A stretch of DNA of 24,359 nt. It comes from SFWF01 sp045591645. Lineage in GTDB: Bacteria; Bacillota; Clostridia; Oscillospirales; Acutalibacteraceae. The stretch lies in assembly GCA_045591645.1 (NCBI GenBank), contig JAZNTG010000030.1:1-24359 (forward strand), in the 5' to 3' direction. A program made the translations under genes and the position numbers. The notes beneath the pieces were generated by a model that saw only the letters and a program-made list of their open reading frames with translations, ran no database searches and had not been told where the DNA came from. Shown here piece after piece: positions 16,701 through 22,768 of the stretch. Every line of letters begins with the position of its first letter. Within the stretch, counting starts at the first letter, position 1.

Positions 16701-17176
16701 AGCTCCTCGGTGAGGCTATGAGCGAGGAGAAGGGTATCAAGGTAGAGCCTGAGGCTGAATGCACAGTTGACCTAAGTATCTCGGCTCATATTCCCGAAAA
16801 CTATATTGAAAGCCTTCCTGCGCGTCTTGGAATTTACCGAAGAATAGCCGAGATCAAAACAAACGAGGATGCAGAGGATGTTATAGATGAGCTCTGCGAC
16901 CGCTTCGGCGAGCCTCCGCGGGTCGTGATGGGACTTATCGATATTGCCCTTTTCAGAAGCCGTGCTTCCCAAAACGGTATCTATGAGATAACACAGACGG
17001 GTGATACGCTGAATCTTCGGATTACCGAAATAAAGGAAGAGCAGGTAAATCGGCTTTGTGACGGGCTTAAAGGCAGAGTATCTTTAAATGTTTCGGATAA
17101 ACCCTACTATTCTGTAAAGCTCAAAAAAGGTCAGAGCACCGCTGACGCATTAAAAGAAATAGCAGCAGTTTTGTAG
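13754..17176 (+). CDS. mfd: Transcription-repair coupling factor Mfd
   Basis: Mfd pushes stalled RNA polymerase off damaged DNA and recruits UvrA. The 1140-residue protein contains, in order, a UvrB-like N-terminal region (GTGQFALRGGILDLF near residue 170-185), and the CarD-like polymerase-binding domain (LKMGDYVVHASHGIGVF near 482). The RecG-like translocase follows: GDVGFGKTEVA near 634, DEEQRFG near 735, SATPIPRT, TTIIETGVDVPNAN and LRGRVGRS, then the C-terminal TRCF domain. The GTG start at 13754 has a GGTGA site and lies 13 bases after pth. Length and motifs are complete. Confidence 0.98.
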   Translation: MEFINSIILKTSGFKAVLRSVEKGRLPIEASGLSDIHKAVLISALLKETKKKTVLITPDEATATIMCEDLRSLGVKAELLPSRDFVISRFVTRSKEYEHKRIDTLSKLLDGAFDLLCVSTEAASQYTVPPAVLKENTFILKQGDTVEIHTLCERLINAGYTRVEQVEGTGQFALRGGILDLFASNTPYPCRIEFWGDEIDTLSYFELDSQRRTDSIEALKVAPASEVLCDREKLFEIFEDYLKNSKKLTDKQRSSVERDIDAIRSGVDITLDRYISLIYGRSTVFDYFCDPLIFTSEFGTVRERLRTHLLQQNEDIKLFLEDGELSEATSKLYLDETEMIDICGKGLLLDSFLPSSVPFGLKETVAFDFKRNSPWSGDVSVLRDDIGYMLSRGGLAVIAAGSEKAAVLLNEDLNSSGINSLYLEKVKGLPVRGVVVTVGGLSSGFEIPELNFAFITHKLVYSDRKTTRRKKSKNSINSLEELKMGDYVVHASHGIGVFEGINRITSGAVTKDYIKIKYAKGDILYVPVTQLDLVSKYIGTAEDGSIRLNKLGGQEWQRTRKRVRAAVRDMAKQLTELYAKRMSVKGHAFSPDTDLQNDFETRFEYEETDDQLRCINEIKNDMERAAPMDRLLCGDVGFGKTEVALRAAFKCISEGKQCAILVPTTILAWQHYNTVIKRFGDMPVEVKMLSRFVNPKEQAKTVLGLKRGNVDLVIGTHRLISKDVVFKDLGLVIIDEEQRFGVAQKEKLKEAYPAVDVLTLSATPIPRTLNMAMSGLRDLSSIDEAPNDRHPVQTYVMEQNNGLLLEAIRKELRRGGQVYYLHNRVETIDRVAFRLAEQLPNCRIATAHGKMSEEQLSDVWKRLIEHEIDLLVCTTIIETGVDVPNANTLIIEDADRFGLSQLHQLRGRVGRSPRRAYAYFCFRQGRGLSEVATKRLEAIREYTEFGSGFKIAMRDLEIRGAGSILGGEQHGNMEAVGYDMYLKLLGEAMSEEKGIKVEPEAECTVDLSISAHIPENYIESLPARLGIYRRIAEIKTNEDAEDVIDELCDRFGEPPRVVMGLIDIALFRSRASQNGIYEITQTGDTLNLRITEIKEEQVNRLCDGLKGRVSLNVSDKPYYSVKLKKGQSTADALKEIAAVL

Positions 17177-17193
17177 AGTTTACAATTTTTATG

Positions 17194-17222
17194 TGGACTT
17201 TTGCGGATATATATATTATAAT
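17194..17222 (+). promoter_or_regulatory. Probable promoter of the PrsA-like lipoprotein gene
   Basis: TGGACT (17194-17199), 17-base spacer, TATAAT (17217-17222). The -35 matches 4 of 6 consensus positions and the -10 is perfect. No terminator follows mfd, so readthrough also contributes. Confidence 0.55.
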
Positions 17223-17262
17223 AAATTGAAATAGAATTAACCGTCAGTTGGAGGACGAAAGA

Positions 17263-18459
17263 ATGAAGAATATAAAAAGAACAGCAGCGATTATTCTCGC
17301 GCTAATTATGGCTTTCTGTCTGGTTGCTTGCCACCCGAAGGATGAGATCGCAGTATCCTCGGGAGATTACAAGATTACCTCTGCTATGTATTCGTATTTC
17401 CTTGTTATGGCAGATATGGAAGCACAGAATTATGTAAGTGAAAATTTTGATACCACTGTCAAGGGCTTTGATTATTACAAGCAGGAGATAGAGGGTAAGA
17501 GCTATTCCGATTATGTTAAGGATCAGGCGCTTGAGAACTGCGTGAGAGCCATCGCCTATCAGAAGCTTTGTGCAGAAAAGGGACTGACCCTTGATGCCGA
17601 GTCTATTGCAAATGCTGAATATATGGCTCAGTATAATTGGTACTATTACGGCTACACCTACGGTTATCAGTACGGATACGGTGATTTTATGCCGCAGAAC
17701 GGTGTTAGCTATGACACTTATGTTGAGGCAATGAAGCTCAGCTGTTACGGAGATATTTATTTCAAGAGCATTTATGATGTAGGCGGTGAAAAGGAGGTCG
17801 CACAGGCGGATATTCAAACTACGCTTGACGAAAACTATGCCGCAGTTTATCTGATTTCTAAGAGCTATACCGAGAAAGATCTCACTGACGTTAAGGCTGA
17901 GCTTGAAAAGTACAAAGAAAGACTCCAGAACGGTGAGGACTTTGAGACCATTAATAAAGAGTTCAAGGAAGCAGAAGGGCTAAAGGCCGATGACACCTCA
18001 TCAGGCAGTACCTCGTCGGACAGCACTTCTTCAAACAACACCTCATCGGACAGCACTTCGTCGGACAGCACCTCTTCAGACAACACCTCTTCAGACAGCA
18101 CCTCTTCTGAAGATACTACCGAAGAAGATGCCCCCGAGGATGAGCATATCCAGATCGTGGGAAGCGAAGAAACAGATACTAATTACAAATTCAATAAGTT
18201 TGCCGATGTTAAGGCTATGGCTCTTGATGAAGTAAAGCTTATAGATGATAGTGATAACTCTATTATGTATCTTGCAGTCAAGAAGGACATCAATGCTGAT
18301 GATTATTACAAAACGACACTCAATTCAGATATTCTGTATATTCTTAAAGGTGATGAGTTTTACGAAACGGTAGATGCCTATATGGATTCTCTGGAATATG
18401 AAGTAAGCGAATTTGCGATCAATCAGTTCAAGGTGAAAAAAATCAATTACGGTGCATAG
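17263..18459 (+). CDS. PrsA/SurA-like lipoprotein with interrupted parvulin-like domain
   Basis: A 398-residue lipoprotein (signal peptide ending LVAC). Residues after the signal fit a SurA/PrsA N-terminal chaperone region, with a striking Tyr/Gly-rich patch (YYYGYTYGYQYGYG). The segment beginning AVYLISKSYTEKDL and ending LQNGEDFETINKEF is laid out like the first strand and helix of a parvulin PPIase. The protein then breaks into a Ser/Thr-rich repeat (about residues 244-282) and continues with a part that could be the parvulin's second half. The GGDLG-type motif is missing, so it is probably a foldase without isomerase activity. ATG at 17263 has GGAGG 8 bases upstream. Location after mfd is typical for prsA-type genes in Clostridia. 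Confidence 0.8.
   Translation: MKNIKRTAAIILALIMAFCLVACHPKDEIAVSSGDYKITSAMYSYFLVMADMEAQNYVSENFDTTVKGFDYYKQEIEGKSYSDYVKDQALENCVRAIAYQKLCAEKGLTLDAESIANAEYMAQYNWYYYGYTYGYQYGYGDFMPQNGVSYDTYVEAMKLSCYGDIYFKSIYDVGGEKEVAQADIQTTLDENYAAVYLISKSYTEKDLTDVKAELEKYKERLQNGEDFETINKEFKEAEGLKADDTSSGSTSSDSTSSNNTSSDSTSSDSTSSDNTSSDSTSSEDTTEEDAPEDEHIQIVGSEETDTNYKFNKFADVKAMALDEVKLIDDSDNSIMYLAVKKDINADDYYKTTLNSDILYILKGDEFYETVDAYMDSLEYEVSEFAINQFKVKKINYGA
17992..18108 (+). repeat. 15-bp in-frame tandem repeat coding for a [D/N]-[S/N]-T-S-S linker
   Basis: Seven full units and one partial unit of 15 bases, translated as DTSS-GSTSS-DSTSS-NNTSS and onward. Units differ mainly at third positions and by S/N and D/N swaps, so the array is not fresh. 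It lies inside the PrsA-like gene and keeps frame; length change by slippage would add or lose five residues. Confidence 0.9.
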
Positions 18460-18486
18460 ACTGACTCTATTAAGCCTAAATTCTCG

Positions 18487-18516
18487 GACGGAATCGGTTA
18501 CGATTCCGTCTTTTTT
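18487..18516 (+). terminator. Terminator directly before the amidase gene
   Basis: A perfect 10-bp stem (18487-18496 with 18501-18510), loop GTTA, followed by six T. The amidase ATG comes 14 bases later and its ribosome site adjoins the T run. Confidence 0.9.
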
Positions 18517-18530
18517 AAAGGAAAATAAAA

Positions 18531-20567
18531 ATGCGTTTAGATAGTAAAAAACAATTAATACTTTTAGCAGGAATCATATTGCTTGTAATGGCGTTTGTTT
18601 CTTTGGTGCTTATCTTCGCTGGTAATACAGAGCTTGCCGATACAAAAGTCTCTTCGGACATTAACTCGGTTGGTTCTGAAATATCATCAGAGCAGTCAAG
18701 CACAGACCAAATAAGCTCAGAGCTAAGCTCTGAAATAACAAGCTCCGAGGATGAAAAGCTAAAGCTTGATGTCACATCACCGAAAAAGGATGTTACCGTT
18801 TATACCGACTCGGTCATAATAAAGGGAAGCGCGGACCCATCTATCCCTCTTTATATTAATGATCAAGAGATAGAGGTCGATGCAAACGGTCTCTTTCTTG
18901 AACAAAAAACACTCGCGGTGGGCAATAACTGGTTTACTGTAAAACAGGGCGAGTACGAATATAAATGTGTTGTAAGATACCGTAAGACGGTCATACTTGA
19001 AGTAGAACCTGCTAAAAACCTTACTCTTGACGGCGGCTCTATGCTGACCGTTCGTGTCAGAGCCCTTGCCAACAGCACCGTTACCGCAACCTTTAACGGA
19101 AAGACACTAACGCTGACCGAAGAGCCTGTAGAAAAGCAGGAGGAGTATTCGGATTACTACGGAAAGTTCGAGATGCCGATAAACTATGAAAAGGATATGA
19201 ATTACGGAAAAATATCCTTCAAAGCAGTCTCGTCCGCGGGCAGCGGAAATTCGAGCAGCGGACAGATAACCGTAAAGAAAACTAAGAATCCCGAAGAGGA
19301 AAATTATTTTATGCCAACGGGAGGAAATTACATAGATGTCGGTCATACATATATTGCCGAGGTAGTCTGCCGTAGCGCCGAAACCTTTAATGCTAATGAT
19401 ACGATTGATCATTCCAGACCGACGAATAATTATCTGCCCAAGGGAACGGTCGACTATTGTTCTTATTATACTAATAAGATAGGCTCGTACGAGCTTAAGA
19501 CTCTTCGCTATGGAAAGCAGCTTTATCTTGAGACTGAAGGTGCAGGGCAGAATATAAAGGTTTATAAAGGGCAGCTGCCTGATAGGAATAAGGTAAATAT
19601 AGCATCCTTTTCGTCAGACGGACGTCACAGCACACTCACCCTTAATGTTGATTGGAAGGCACCCTTTTGCCTTGATTTTTATCCCCAGAAATATACCAGC
19701 GACGGTAAGAGTAATCTGAGCTATACACTCAAACCGACCGATGCCTCTTTTACATATATGGACATAAATTTCTGTTATGCAGAGGAACTGACGGGCGAAA
19801 TAGACCTTACGGACAACAAGATATTCAAGAGCTATGAGATTATCAAGAATGAATCAGATTACACTCTTCGTCTGCATCTTAAGAAAAAAGGTATGTTCTA
19901 TGGCTGGTCGGCTGACTATAACGATGAGGGTCAGCTCGTATTCAGCTTTTTAAACCCCGTAACCCTTGTGCAGGCAGATAATGAATACGGTTATTCATTA
20001 GAGGGTATAACCATACTCGTCGATGCAGGTCACGGCGGCAGTCAAAGCGGCACGGACGGCTTTGTAAGCGGCAATTACGAAAAGAAATATACGCTTTTAT
20101 TAGCAAAGAAGCTACAGACAAGACTTGAAGCGCTTGGAGCCACAGTTATCATGACCCGTACTGAGGACGTTACGGTAGAGGCAATAGACAGAATGGAGCT
20201 TCTGAGAGATACGAAGCCTGATTTTGCGATATCTATTCATCGTAATGCGTCCTCGTCCTCCCAACCGCGCGCCTTTAACTCTTATCACTTTAATGCGTTT
20301 TCTGCCAATGCCGCGAAGCATATCTATAATGAAACAGAAAACTACTCGGATGAGCAAGGCGGACTCTATAAGGTTACAAAGTGGAGTGGCGTTAAGTGGC
20401 ACTATTTCTTTCTTTCCCGTTGCACAGAGTGTCCGTCGGTGCTTACTGAAAACGGATTTATGACCAATAAAGAGGAATATTATCAGATAACAGACGATGG
20501 ATTTAATGAAAGATGCGCCAATGCATTTGTAGCTGGAATTTTTGCGTATTTCAAATCTATACAGTGA
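18531..20567 (+). CDS. Membrane-anchored N-acetylmuramoyl-L-alanine amidase (Amidase_3)
   Basis: This enzyme cuts the bond between muramic acid and the stem peptide of peptidoglycan. The 678-residue protein has a membrane anchor (about 5-30), a Ser/Glu-rich linker (about 35-75), and about 400 residues of beta-rich sequence that look like Ig-type domains. The first of these includes VIIKGSADPSIPLYINDQEI. The catalytic domain starts near residue 493 and has zinc ligands H501 (VDAGHGGSQSG), E517 (NYEKKY) and H570 (SIHRNAS), and catalytic E640 (LTENGFMTN). All key residues are present. The ATG follows AAAGGAAAA. A role in division, sporulation or cell-wall turnover cannot be decided. Confidence 0.93.
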   Translation: MRLDSKKQLILLAGIILLVMAFVSLVLIFAGNTELADTKVSSDINSVGSEISSEQSSTDQISSELSSEITSSEDEKLKLDVTSPKKDVTVYTDSVIIKGSADPSIPLYINDQEIEVDANGLFLEQKTLAVGNNWFTVKQGEYEYKCVVRYRKTVILEVEPAKNLTLDGGSMLTVRVRALANSTVTATFNGKTLTLTEEPVEKQEEYSDYYGKFEMPINYEKDMNYGKISFKAVSSAGSGNSSSGQITVKKTKNPEEENYFMPTGGNYIDVGHTYIAEVVCRSAETFNANDTIDHSRPTNNYLPKGTVDYCSYYTNKIGSYELKTLRYGKQLYLETEGAGQNIKVYKGQLPDRNKVNIASFSSDGRHSTLTLNVDWKAPFCLDFYPQKYTSDGKSNLSYTLKPTDASFTYMDINFCYAEELTGEIDLTDNKIFKSYEIIKNESDYTLRLHLKKKGMFYGWSADYNDEGQLVFSFLNPVTLVQADNEYGYSLEGITILVDAGHGGSQSGTDGFVSGNYEKKYTLLLAKKLQTRLEALGATVIMTRTEDVTVEAIDRMELLRDTKPDFAISIHRNASSSSQPRAFNSYHFNAFSANAAKHIYNETENYSDEQGGLYKVTKWSGVKWHYFFLSRCTECPSVLTENGFMTNKEEYYQITDDGFNERCANAFVAGIFAYFKSIQ

Positions 20568-20576
20568 AATTTCCAT

Positions 20577-20605
20577 TTGAAAATTTATCAAAAGTATGTT
20601 AAAAT
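20577..20605 (+). promoter_or_regulatory. Promoter of carD
   Basis: TTGAAA (20577-20582), 17-base spacer, TAAAAT (20600-20605). Transcription would start near 20612 and meet the terminator at 20640 before reaching carD. Confidence 0.7.
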
Positions 20606-20639
20606 GAATATGGATACAGATGTAAGTCCAGCAATTTTT

Positions 20640-20672
20640 GCGTGTAGTCTTATCAAGACTGCACGCTTTTTT
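20640..20672 (+). terminator. Intrinsic terminator in the carD leader
   Basis: A 12-bp stem (20640-20651 with 20655-20666), one G-U pair, loop ATC, then six T. It is 17 bases from the carD ATG, so no promoter fits between them. It also ends the amidase transcript. Confidence 0.88.
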
Positions 20673-20689
20673 ATTATGTGGAGGAAATT

Positions 20690-21199
20690 ATGATAAAGGT
20701 AAATTCAACCATCATTTACGGCTCCGAGGTCTGCAAGGTGACAGATATCAAAAAGATGACCTTTGGCAAGGTAACGAGGGAGTATTATGTTCTCGCCCCC
20801 GTATATGATGAAAAGAATGTCATTTACGCTCCGACAGATAATCCTAGGCTGAAAGAAAAAATGAAGGAAATACTTTCATCCGAGGAGATAATCGAGCTAA
20901 TACGGAATATGCCCGAAAACGAGAACTTCTGGATTGAGGACGATAATGCGCGTGCCGCCGCTTATAAAGAGACTCTTGAAAAAGGCAACCGCGAGGATGT
21001 TATCCGCATAATCAAGACCCTTTACGAGCATAAATGCGAGGTTGAGTCAAGGGGTAAAAAGCTTCATTCAATGGACGAGATACTTTTCCGGCGCGCTGAA
21101 AAAATGATATATGACGAATTTGCCCTCGTCCTTGATATAAAAAGGGAAGAGGTCACCCCATTTATTTTAAGACAGATCGAAATTAACCCAGTAAAATAA
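20690..21199 (+). CDS. CarD-family transcriptional regulator
   Basis: A 169-residue protein with an N-terminal CarD/RID domain: KVNSTIIYGSEVCKVTDIKK and KVTREYYVLAPVYDEKNVIYAPTDN (about residues 3-55). This is the part that binds the beta subunit of RNA polymerase. A helical C-terminal region follows, including VIRIIKTLYEHKCEVESRGK, which in CarD/CdnL contacts DNA. Such proteins stabilise open promoter complexes. The ATG at 20690 has GGAGG; an in-frame GTG at 20678 is part of the leader and is unlikely. The related domain is also present in Mfd in this window. It is led by its own promoter and terminator, so expression is likely conditional. Confidence 0.92.
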   Translation: MIKVNSTIIYGSEVCKVTDIKKMTFGKVTREYYVLAPVYDEKNVIYAPTDNPRLKEKMKEILSSEEIIELIRNMPENENFWIEDDNARAAAYKETLEKGNREDVIRIIKTLYEHKCEVESRGKKLHSMDEILFRRAEKMIYDEFALVLDIKREEVTPFILRQIEINPVK

Positions 21200-21205
21200 G
21201 AGATA

Positions 21206-21245
21206 AAATGCTCGTAAAGCTTCGGTTCGCTTTACGAGCATTTTT
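21206..21245. terminator. Bidirectional terminator after carD and the Asn/Gln-rich ORF
   Basis: A perfect 15-bp stem (21206-21220 with 21229-21243) with an 8-base loop TTCGGTTC, A-rich on the left and T-rich on the right. It serves carD rightward and can serve the leftward small gene. Confidence 0.88.
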
Positions 21246-21260
21246 CACAATAAACAACTA

Positions 21261-21404
21261 TTAATAGTTGTTCTTGTTCTGATCCTTTTTATTCTCGTTC
21301 TTCTGGTTGTTGTTTCTATTCTGATTGTTGTTCTGCTGATTGTTTTTATTCTGGTTGTTGTTCTGCTGATTCTGATTGTTGTTCTGGTTTCTATTCTGAT
21401 CCAT
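21261..21404 (-). CDS. 47-residue Asn/Gln-rich small protein
   Basis: The product has 24 Asn, 11 Gln and 7 Lys/Arg, begins MDQNRNQNNNQNQQ and ends QNKNNY. About 74 % is Asn plus Gln. The ATG at 21404-21402 follows a strong GAGGGGTGA site by 7 bases. The stop TAA lies in a perfect 20-bp palindrome (21253-21272), and the carD terminator follows. No membrane segment or signal peptide is seen. The ribosome site and bounded frame argue for a real gene. The repeats QNNNQNQQ and QQNNNQNR suggest growth by duplication. I know no function; low-complexity spore or RNA-associated proteins are one possibility only. Confidence 0.7.
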   Translation of the reverse strand: MDQNRNQNNNQNQQNNNQNKNNQQNNNQNRNNNQKNENKKDQNKNNY

Positions 21405-21493
21405 TGCTAATTCACCCCTCTTTCAGCATTATTTTGTGAAGAAAACAGAATAATATACAAAACCAAAACCAAATTACAAAAAATGTAAACTTT

Positions 21494-21509
21494 AACGCTT
21501 TAAAGCGTT
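21494..21509. promoter_or_regulatory. 16-bp palindrome overlapping the DAHP synthase promoter
   Basis: AACGCTTTAAAGCGTT is a perfect 16-base palindrome that covers the first two bases of the -35 box of the promoter at 21508-21536. Its position fits a repressor operator. No regulator gene for it is seen here. Confidence 0.45.
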
Positions 21510-21536
21510 GACAAAATTGCAAAGTTGTGTTATAAT
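21508..21536 (+). promoter_or_regulatory. Perfect consensus promoter of the DAHP synthase operon
   Basis: TTGACA (21508-21513), 17-base spacer, TATAAT (21531-21536). Transcription starts near 21543, 23 bases before the leader peptide ATG. Confidence 0.92.
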
Positions 21537-21565
21537 GAATATAATCTCAAAAGGGGAGTTATCTT

Positions 21566-21622
21566 ATGAATAAACTGTTTACAACTGCATATTATTTTGG
21601 CTATTATTACGATAATGGCTGA
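21566..21622 (+). CDS. Aromatic leader peptide MNKLFTTAYYFGYYYDNG
   Basis: An 18-codon ORF with an AGGGGAG ribosome site 7 bases before ATG and a TGA stop at 21620-21622. It has five Tyr (residues 9, 10, 13, 14, 15) and two Phe (5, 11). That content, the promoter 30 bases upstream and the terminator that follows mark it as an attenuation leader for the aromatic enzyme downstream. A hairpin (21600-21607 with 21612-21619) overlies its last Tyr codons and may be a pause site. Confidence 0.85.
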   Translation: MNKLFTTAYYFGYYYDNG

Positions 21623-21630
21623 TTTTATGC

Positions 21631-21689
21631 TGTGCAAAGGTTTTTCGTATGTGTTTTCAAAGCCTTGCATATGCAGGGCTTTTATTTTT
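21631..21689 (+). promoter_or_regulatory. Antiterminator/terminator switch before DAHP synthase
   Basis: Two exclusive foldings share the bases 21663-21668. In the antiterminator 21631-21640 pairs with 21663-21671 (nine pairs, one G-U, one bulged A). In the terminator 21659-21668 pairs with 21673-21682 (10-bp stem with a T-G pair, loop ATAT), followed by TATTTTT. A ribosome stalled at Tyr13-15 (21602-21610) leaves the first arm free, so the gene is read. A ribosome that reaches the stop codon would cover part of the first arm, so the terminator forms. The two foldings and the leader peptide together make a complete attenuator; the ribosome positions are inferred. Confidence 0.85.
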
Positions 21690-21715
21690 AATATAATTTC
21701 TTGGAGGAATTATTT

Positions 21716-22732
21716 ATGATAGTAGTATTAAAACAAAGCTGTAATGAAAATCAGATGCTTGAAGCTATAAAGGCTATGGAAGCGGGCGGAGTCAAGGTAA
21801 TGATATCAAAGGGTGTCGATACCACCATTCTCGGTGCAGAGGGCAATGCATCAAAAATAGATGATGAGATGCTTTCGCAGCTTCCGGGTGTCGAGCGTGT
21901 CATGCGTGTTTCCGAGCCCTACAAAAAGGCTAACCGCAAATATCATCCCGACGATACCGTAGTTACCCTTCGCAATAATAAGTCTATCGGCGGAGAGGTC
22001 CTCTCGCTTATAGCCGGACCATGCTCAGTCGAAAGCCGTGAGCAGATAATCGGCATTGCCAAAAGAGCAAAGGCATCTGGCGCCACTGCCCTTCGCGGCG
22101 GCGCTTTCAAGCCCAGAACATCGCCCTATGCTTTCCAAGGACTTGAGGACAGAGGAATTGAGCTTTTGATAGAAGCCAAAAAGGAAACAGGGCTTCCCAT
22201 AGTTACCGAAATAATGTCGACCGATAAGCTTGAGCTTTTTGAAGAAAATGTCGACATTATTCAGGTCGGCGCACGCAATATGCAGAACTTTGACCTTTTA
22301 AAACAGCTCGGTCATCTCTCAAAGCCGATACTTCTCAAAAGAGGGCTTTCCTCAACTATCGAAGAATGGCTTATGTCTGCCGAATACATTATGGCAGGCG
22401 GAAATAATAATGTAATTCTCTGTGAGCGCGGTATTCGCACCTTTGAGACCTACACCAGAAATACCCTTGATCTGTCGGCAGTTCTGGCGGTGAAGCAGCT
22501 TTCACACTTGCCTGTAATCGTCGATCCGTCTCACGCTTGCGGAAAGGCGTGGATGGTAGAGAGAATGGCTATGGCGGCCGTAGCCGCGGGCGCGGACGGA
22601 CTGATAATTGAGGTCCATAACGACCCGAAAAACGCACTCTGTGACGGCGCGCAGTCTATAACCCCCGACGATTTTGACACCCTCGTCGGCAAGCTCGGAA
22701 TAATTTCTGGCTGTGTAGGAAAGAGAGTATAA
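21716..22732 (+). CDS. aroF: 3-deoxy-7-phosphoheptulonate (DAHP) synthase, type I-beta (Bacillus type)
   Basis: The enzyme condenses phosphoenolpyruvate with erythrose 4-phosphate, the first step of the shikimate pathway to Tyr, Phe and Trp. The 338-residue protein has an N-terminal ferredoxin-like regulatory domain (about 1-70, MIVVLKQSCNENQMLEAIKA), which binds feedback inhibitors in the family. The barrel follows, with LIAGPCSVESREQI (metal ligand C103), RGGAFKPRTSPYAFQG, VTEIMSTDKLELF, QVGARNMQNFDLL, LLKRGLSSTIEEW and IVDPSHACGK (H273). The ATG at 21716 has GGAGG 8 bases upstream; the in-frame TTG at 21701 is weak. It lies 26 bases after the attenuator T tract. A strong terminator ends it. 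Confidence 0.96.
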   Translation: MIVVLKQSCNENQMLEAIKAMEAGGVKVMISKGVDTTILGAEGNASKIDDEMLSQLPGVERVMRVSEPYKKANRKYHPDDTVVTLRNNKSIGGEVLSLIAGPCSVESREQIIGIAKRAKASGATALRGGAFKPRTSPYAFQGLEDRGIELLIEAKKETGLPIVTEIMSTDKLELFEENVDIIQVGARNMQNFDLLKQLGHLSKPILLKRGLSSTIEEWLMSAEYIMAGGNNNVILCERGIRTFETYTRNTLDLSAVLAVKQLSHLPVIVDPSHACGKAWMVERMAMAAVAAGADGLIIEVHNDPKNALCDGAQSITPDDFDTLVGKLGIISGCVGKRV

Positions 22733-22768
22733 AAATAAGAACTGAGGGAATCCTCAGTTCTTATTTTT
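22731..22768. terminator. 17-bp bidirectional terminator between DAHP synthase and tatD
   Basis: A perfect 17-bp stem (22731-22747 with 22752-22768), loop GAAT, with an A5 run on one side and T6 on the other. Both convergent genes end at its edges (stops 22730-22732 and 22770-22768). Confidence 0.93.

Noticed and set aside
17992..18108. Tandem repeat that could be taken for a CRISPR array
   Set aside because: The units are 15 bases, contiguous and in frame within a protein, with no spacers.
20610..20693. 27-codon ORF in the carD leader overlapping the carD ATG by four bases
   Set aside because: Its ATG lies at the predicted transcription start with no ribosome site, and it runs through the terminator; likely chance.
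21537..21715. T-box riboswitch before DAHP synthase
   Set aside because: The leader is too short, and I see neither a T-box bulge sequence nor a Stem I. The Tyr/Phe leader peptide explains the region better.
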